Source: Arthrobacter sp. YD4
Lineage (GTDB): Bacteria; Actinomycetota; Actinomycetes; Actinomycetales; Micrococcaceae
Reading direction: 5' to 3'
DNA: 64,000 nt
NCBI RefSeq assembly: GCF_030410515.1
Contig: NZ_JAUHHD010000002.1
Location: 289,419-353,418 of the forward strand
Each line of letters starts with the position of its first letter. Position 1 is the stretch's first letter. Shown piece after piece: positions 61,642 through 64,000 of the stretch. The position numbers and the translations under genes were made by a program. The notes below the pieces were generated by a model. That model was not told the origin of the DNA. It did no database searches and saw only the letters and a list, made by a program, of their open reading frames with translations.

Positions 61642-63764
61642 CCCCGTCCCCCGCGGACACCTCCAGCCGGACCTACGCCGACGGCAACCCGCTCGGCACC
61701 CCCGGCGAACACAAGCACCACACCAAGACCCCGGCCAAGCTGACCCTGGCCACCGTGGCCGCCGCCCTGCCGCTGGCGGTGCGCAAGCTCGCCCCCCGCC
61801 AGATGGTCCACTCCCCGGTGATGTTCACCGTGCTGGTGGGCGCCGCACTGTGCACTGTGATCTGCGTGCTTAAACCGTCCGTCTTCGGCATCGCGGTTAC
61901 GGCGTGGCTGTGGCTGACCGTCCTGTTCGGCACCCTGTCCGAGTCGATCGCCGAGGGCCGCGGCAAGGCCCAGGCGGACAGCCTGCGCGCCAGCCGGCAG
62001 GGCGTGGAGGCCACGCTGCGGCTGCCCGACGGCGGCACCCGCCGCGTCCCGGGCACGGATCTGTCGCTCAACGACGTGATCATCTGCGAGGCCGGGGACG
62101 TGATCGCCTCCGACGGCGAGATCATCGAGGGCGTCGCCAGCGTCGACGAATCGACCATCACCGGCGAATCTGCCCCCGTCATCCGCGAATCCGGCGGCGA
62201 CCGGTCCTCGGTGACCGGCGGCACCCGGGTGCTCTCGGACCGGATCGTCATCCGGATCACCGCAGAGGCCGGCCAAACCTTTGTGGACCGGATGATCAAA
62301 CTCGTGGAGGGCGCCGTCCGGCAGAAGACCCCCAACGAGATCGCCCTGCACGTGCTGCTGGTGTCCCTGACCATCGTCTTCCTGATCGTCACCATGGCGC
62401 TGGCCCCGTTCGCCGCCCTCGCCGGTGCCACCCCGTCCCCGATCGTCCTCGTGGCGCTGCTGGTCTGCCTCATCCCCACCACCATCGGGGCGCTGGTGCC
62501 CGCCATCGGCATCGCCGGCATGGACCGGCTGGTCCAGCACAACGTCCTGGCCACCTCCGGCCGGGCCGTGGAAACCGCCGGGGACATCACCACGCTGCTG
62601 CTGGATAAGACCGGCACCATCACCTACGGCAATCGCCGCGCGGTGGAATTCCACCCCGCAAATGGGGTGGGCATGGACCGGCTGATCGAGGCGGCCCGGC
62701 TCTGCAGCCTGGCCGACGAGACCCCGGAGGGCCGGTCCGTCGTGGATCTGGCCGCCGAACGCGGCGTCGCCGGGGCGGACCTGGCCGCCCTGGAAGCCGG
62801 GAGCCGGGACGTCGCCGTCGTCCCGTTCAGCGCCGCGACCCGGATGTCCGGGCTGGACCTGGACGGGAGGTTGATCCGCAAGGGCGCCGCGTCCACCGTG
62901 GGCGCCTTCGTCCAGGAACACGGCGGCCGCACCGGCGCGGAAGTGGACGCCCGGGTGCGGGAGATCGCCGCCCAGGGCGGCACCCCGCTGCTGGTGGCCG
63001 AGGTGGCCGCCGACGGACACCCCGAGGTGCTCGGCTGCGTCCACCTGGCCGACGTCGTGAAGCCCGGCATGCACGCCCGCTTCGCCGAGCTGCGCCAGAT
63101 GGGCATCCGCACGGTCATGATCACCGGCGACAACCCCATCACGGCCAAGGCGATCGCCGCCGAGGCCGGGGTGGACGACTTCCTGGCCGAGGCCACCCCG
63201 GAGGACAAGCTCGCCGTCATCAAAAAGGAACAGTCCGCCGGCCGGCTGGTGGCCATGACCGGGGACGGCACCAACGATGCGCCGGCCCTGGCCGCGGCCG
63301 ATGTCGGCGTCGCGATGAACTCCGGGACCCCGGCGGCCAAGGACGCCGCCAACATGGTGGACCTGGACTCGGACCCCACGAAGCTGATCAACATCGTGGG
63401 CATCGGAAAGCAGCTGCTGATCACCCGCGGTGCGCTGACCACCTTCTCGGTAGCCAACGACGTTGCCAAATACTTCGCGATCGTCCCGGCGCTGTTCGCG
63501 GCCACGTTCCCGGGCCTCGGCCTGCTGAACATCATGGGCCTGGCGACGCCGGCGTCCGCGATCCTCTCGGCGGTAATCTTCAACGCCCTGATCATCATTG
63601 CCCTGGTCCCGCTGGCACTGCGCGGCGTGAAGTACCGCGCCGTCACCGCCAACCGGGCGCTGTCCCGGAACCTGCTGATCTACGGCCTCGGCGGCCTGGT
63701 GGCACCCTTCATCGGCATCAAGATCATCGACCTCGTGATCTCCCTCATCCCCGGAATCGGCTAG
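61638..63764 (+). CDS. kdpB: Potassium-transporting P-type ATPase subunit B
   Basis: A 708-residue P-type ATPase. Phosphorylation site DKTGT at Asp323, actuator TGES at about 175-178 (its Ser is the inhibitory phosphorylation site of KdpB), [20 protein letters not shown] for the hinge, and [20 protein letters not shown] region (seen as [20 protein letters not shown]) typical of KdpB. It couples ATP hydrolysis to K+ movement through KdpA. The N-terminus has an extra 30-residue Pro/His segment. ATG overlap with kdpA stop. Confidence 0.97.
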   Translation: MTPSPADTSSRTYADGNPLGTPGEHKHHTKTPAKLTLATVAAALPLAVRKLAPRQMVHSPVMFTVLVGAALCTVICVLKPSVFGIAVTAWLWLTVLFGTLSESIAEGRGKAQADSLRASRQGVEATLRLPDGGTRRVPGTDLSLNDVIICEAGDVIASDGEIIEGVASVDESTITGESAPVIRESGGDRSSVTGGTRVLSDRIVIRITAEAGQTFVDRMIKLVEGAVRQKTPNEIALHVLLVSLTIVFLIVTMALAPFAALAGATPSPIVLVALLVCLIPTTIGALVPAIGIAGMDRLVQHNVLATSGRAVETAGDITTLLLDKTGTITYGNRRAVEFHPANGVGMDRLIEAARLCSLADETPEGRSVVDLAAERGVAGADLAALEAGSRDVAVVPFSAATRMSGLDLDGRLIRKGAASTVGAFVQEHGGRTGAEVDARVREIAAQGGTPLLVAEVAADGHPEVLGCVHLADVVKPGMHARFAELRQMGIRTVMITGDNPITAKAIAAEAGVDDFLAEATPEDKLAVIKKEQSAGRLVAMTGDGTNDAPALAAADVGVAMNSGTPAAKDAANMVDLDSDPTKLINIVGIGKQLLITRGALTTFSVANDVAKYFAIVPALFAATFPGLGLLNIMGLATPASAILSAVIFNALIIIALVPLALRGVKYRAVTANRALSRNLLIYGLGGLVAPFIGIKIIDLVISLIPGIG

Positions 63765-63773
63765 GAACACCCC

Positions 63774-64000
63774 ATGACCACCATCTTCGGATACCTCCGG
63801 CAGGCCGGCACCGCCCTGCGCTTCCTCCTCGCCGCCACCCTGGTGCTCGGCTTCGCCTACCCCCTGGCCGTGTTCGGCGCCGGGCAGCTGATCGCCCCCG
63901 CCCAGGCCAACGGCTCCATCCTCCGGGACAGCGCCGGGCGCCCGGCGGCCTCGGCCCTGATCGCGCAGGCCTCCGCCGGCGACGGCGGGGCCCAGGACCC
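63774..64000 (+). CDS. kdpC: Potassium-transporting ATPase subunit C, 3' end cut by window
   Basis: The first 75 residues are visible: a transmembrane helix (about 15-38, FLLAATLVLGFAYPLAVFGA), then GQLIAPAQANGSILRDSAGR, the start of the periplasmic KdpC domain. ATG 9 bases after the kdpB stop, after GGAAC. The remainder, and any kdpD/kdpE regulators, lie beyond the window. Confidence 0.93.
   Translation, partial: MTTIFGYLRQAGTALRFLLAATLVLGFAYPLAVFGAGQLIAPAQANGSILRDSAGRPAASALIAQASAGDGGAQD

Noticed and set aside
61590..63770. A 726-codon open frame on the minus strand opposite kdpB
   Set aside because: Shadow of kdpB. The translation is Gly/Asp/His-rich with no domain, and kdpB is complete.

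Overview
The window reads as a chromosomal segment of a high-GC actinobacterium, most likely an Arthrobacter-like member of the Micrococcaceae. Reasons: very high G+C, DUF3151 next to class II fructose-bisphosphate aldolase, two ANTAR-domain proteins, S-box type SAM riboswitches, and many promoters of the form TANNNT followed 6-7 bases later by the start codon, which predicts leaderless mRNAs. I saw no insertion sequence, prophage, CRISPR array, tRNA or rRNA gene. Coding density is high, and most operons use 1-4 base stop/start overlaps.

Layout. 1-3.7 kb: the 3'-truncated lgt, a MarR regulator, DUF503, an ABM monooxygenase and a TPR/DUF1990/MmcQ cluster. 3.8-18.0 kb: an organosulfur region of two operons, each led by a SAM riboswitch. 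The minus-strand operon encodes MetN-MetI, a DszA-type flavin monooxygenase, MetQ and a DszC/SfnB-type flavin enzyme. The plus-strand operon encodes SsuB-SsuA-SsuC, an acetyl-CoA-synthetase-like ligase, SfnG, MetY and a CoA-binding protein. 18.0-20.3 kb: an ECF sigma factor, a membrane partner, a secreted Pro/Ala/Val-rich protein and an unusual array of covarying hairpins. 20.3-31.8 kb: mostly housekeeping genes (purA, a third SAM riboswitch with a half-length MetE-type methionine synthase, a UDG-like protein, fba, nagA, a SPOUT methyltransferase, a NagD-like HAD, pyrE) plus signalling proteins (STAS, GAF-ANTAR).

31.9-39.6 kb: an operon of acyl-CoA ligase, 2-oxoacid dehydrogenase E1alpha/E1beta/E2 and an acyl carrier protein, followed by a copper-type module (SHOCT, cupredoxin, DUF6153, DUF305). 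39.6-45.8 kb: an FAD monooxygenase, nadE, and an IclR regulator divergent from a 3-oxoacid CoA-transferase/thiolase operon. 45.9-50.4 kb: a quinone-reductase-like flavoprotein, 3-hydroxyacyl-CoA dehydrogenase, MFS exporter, TetR regulator and zinc alcohol dehydrogenase. 50.5-57.5 kb: a rifampin-phosphotransferase-like enzyme, two alpha/beta hydrolases, a GT2, a cold-shock protein and PAS-ANTAR. 57.5-64 kb: an APC-type permease divergent from the kdp potassium-pump operon (kdpF-A-B-C, cut by the window end), with a 39-residue ORF translationally coupled ahead of kdpF.

How the genes work together. When SAM is low, the three riboswitches should release expression of Met/organosulfur uptake (MetNIQ, SsuABC), flavin-dependent C-S bond cleavage (DszC/DszA-like, SfnG), sulfide or thiol fixation into homocysteine/methionine (MetY) and final methylation (short MetE). 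The most unusual items are the SAM-controlled organosulfur system with its CoA-linked members, the tandem covarying hairpins at 19.9-20.06 kb, the E2 protein with two subunit-binding domains in an operon with an ACP, and the small ORF heading kdp.
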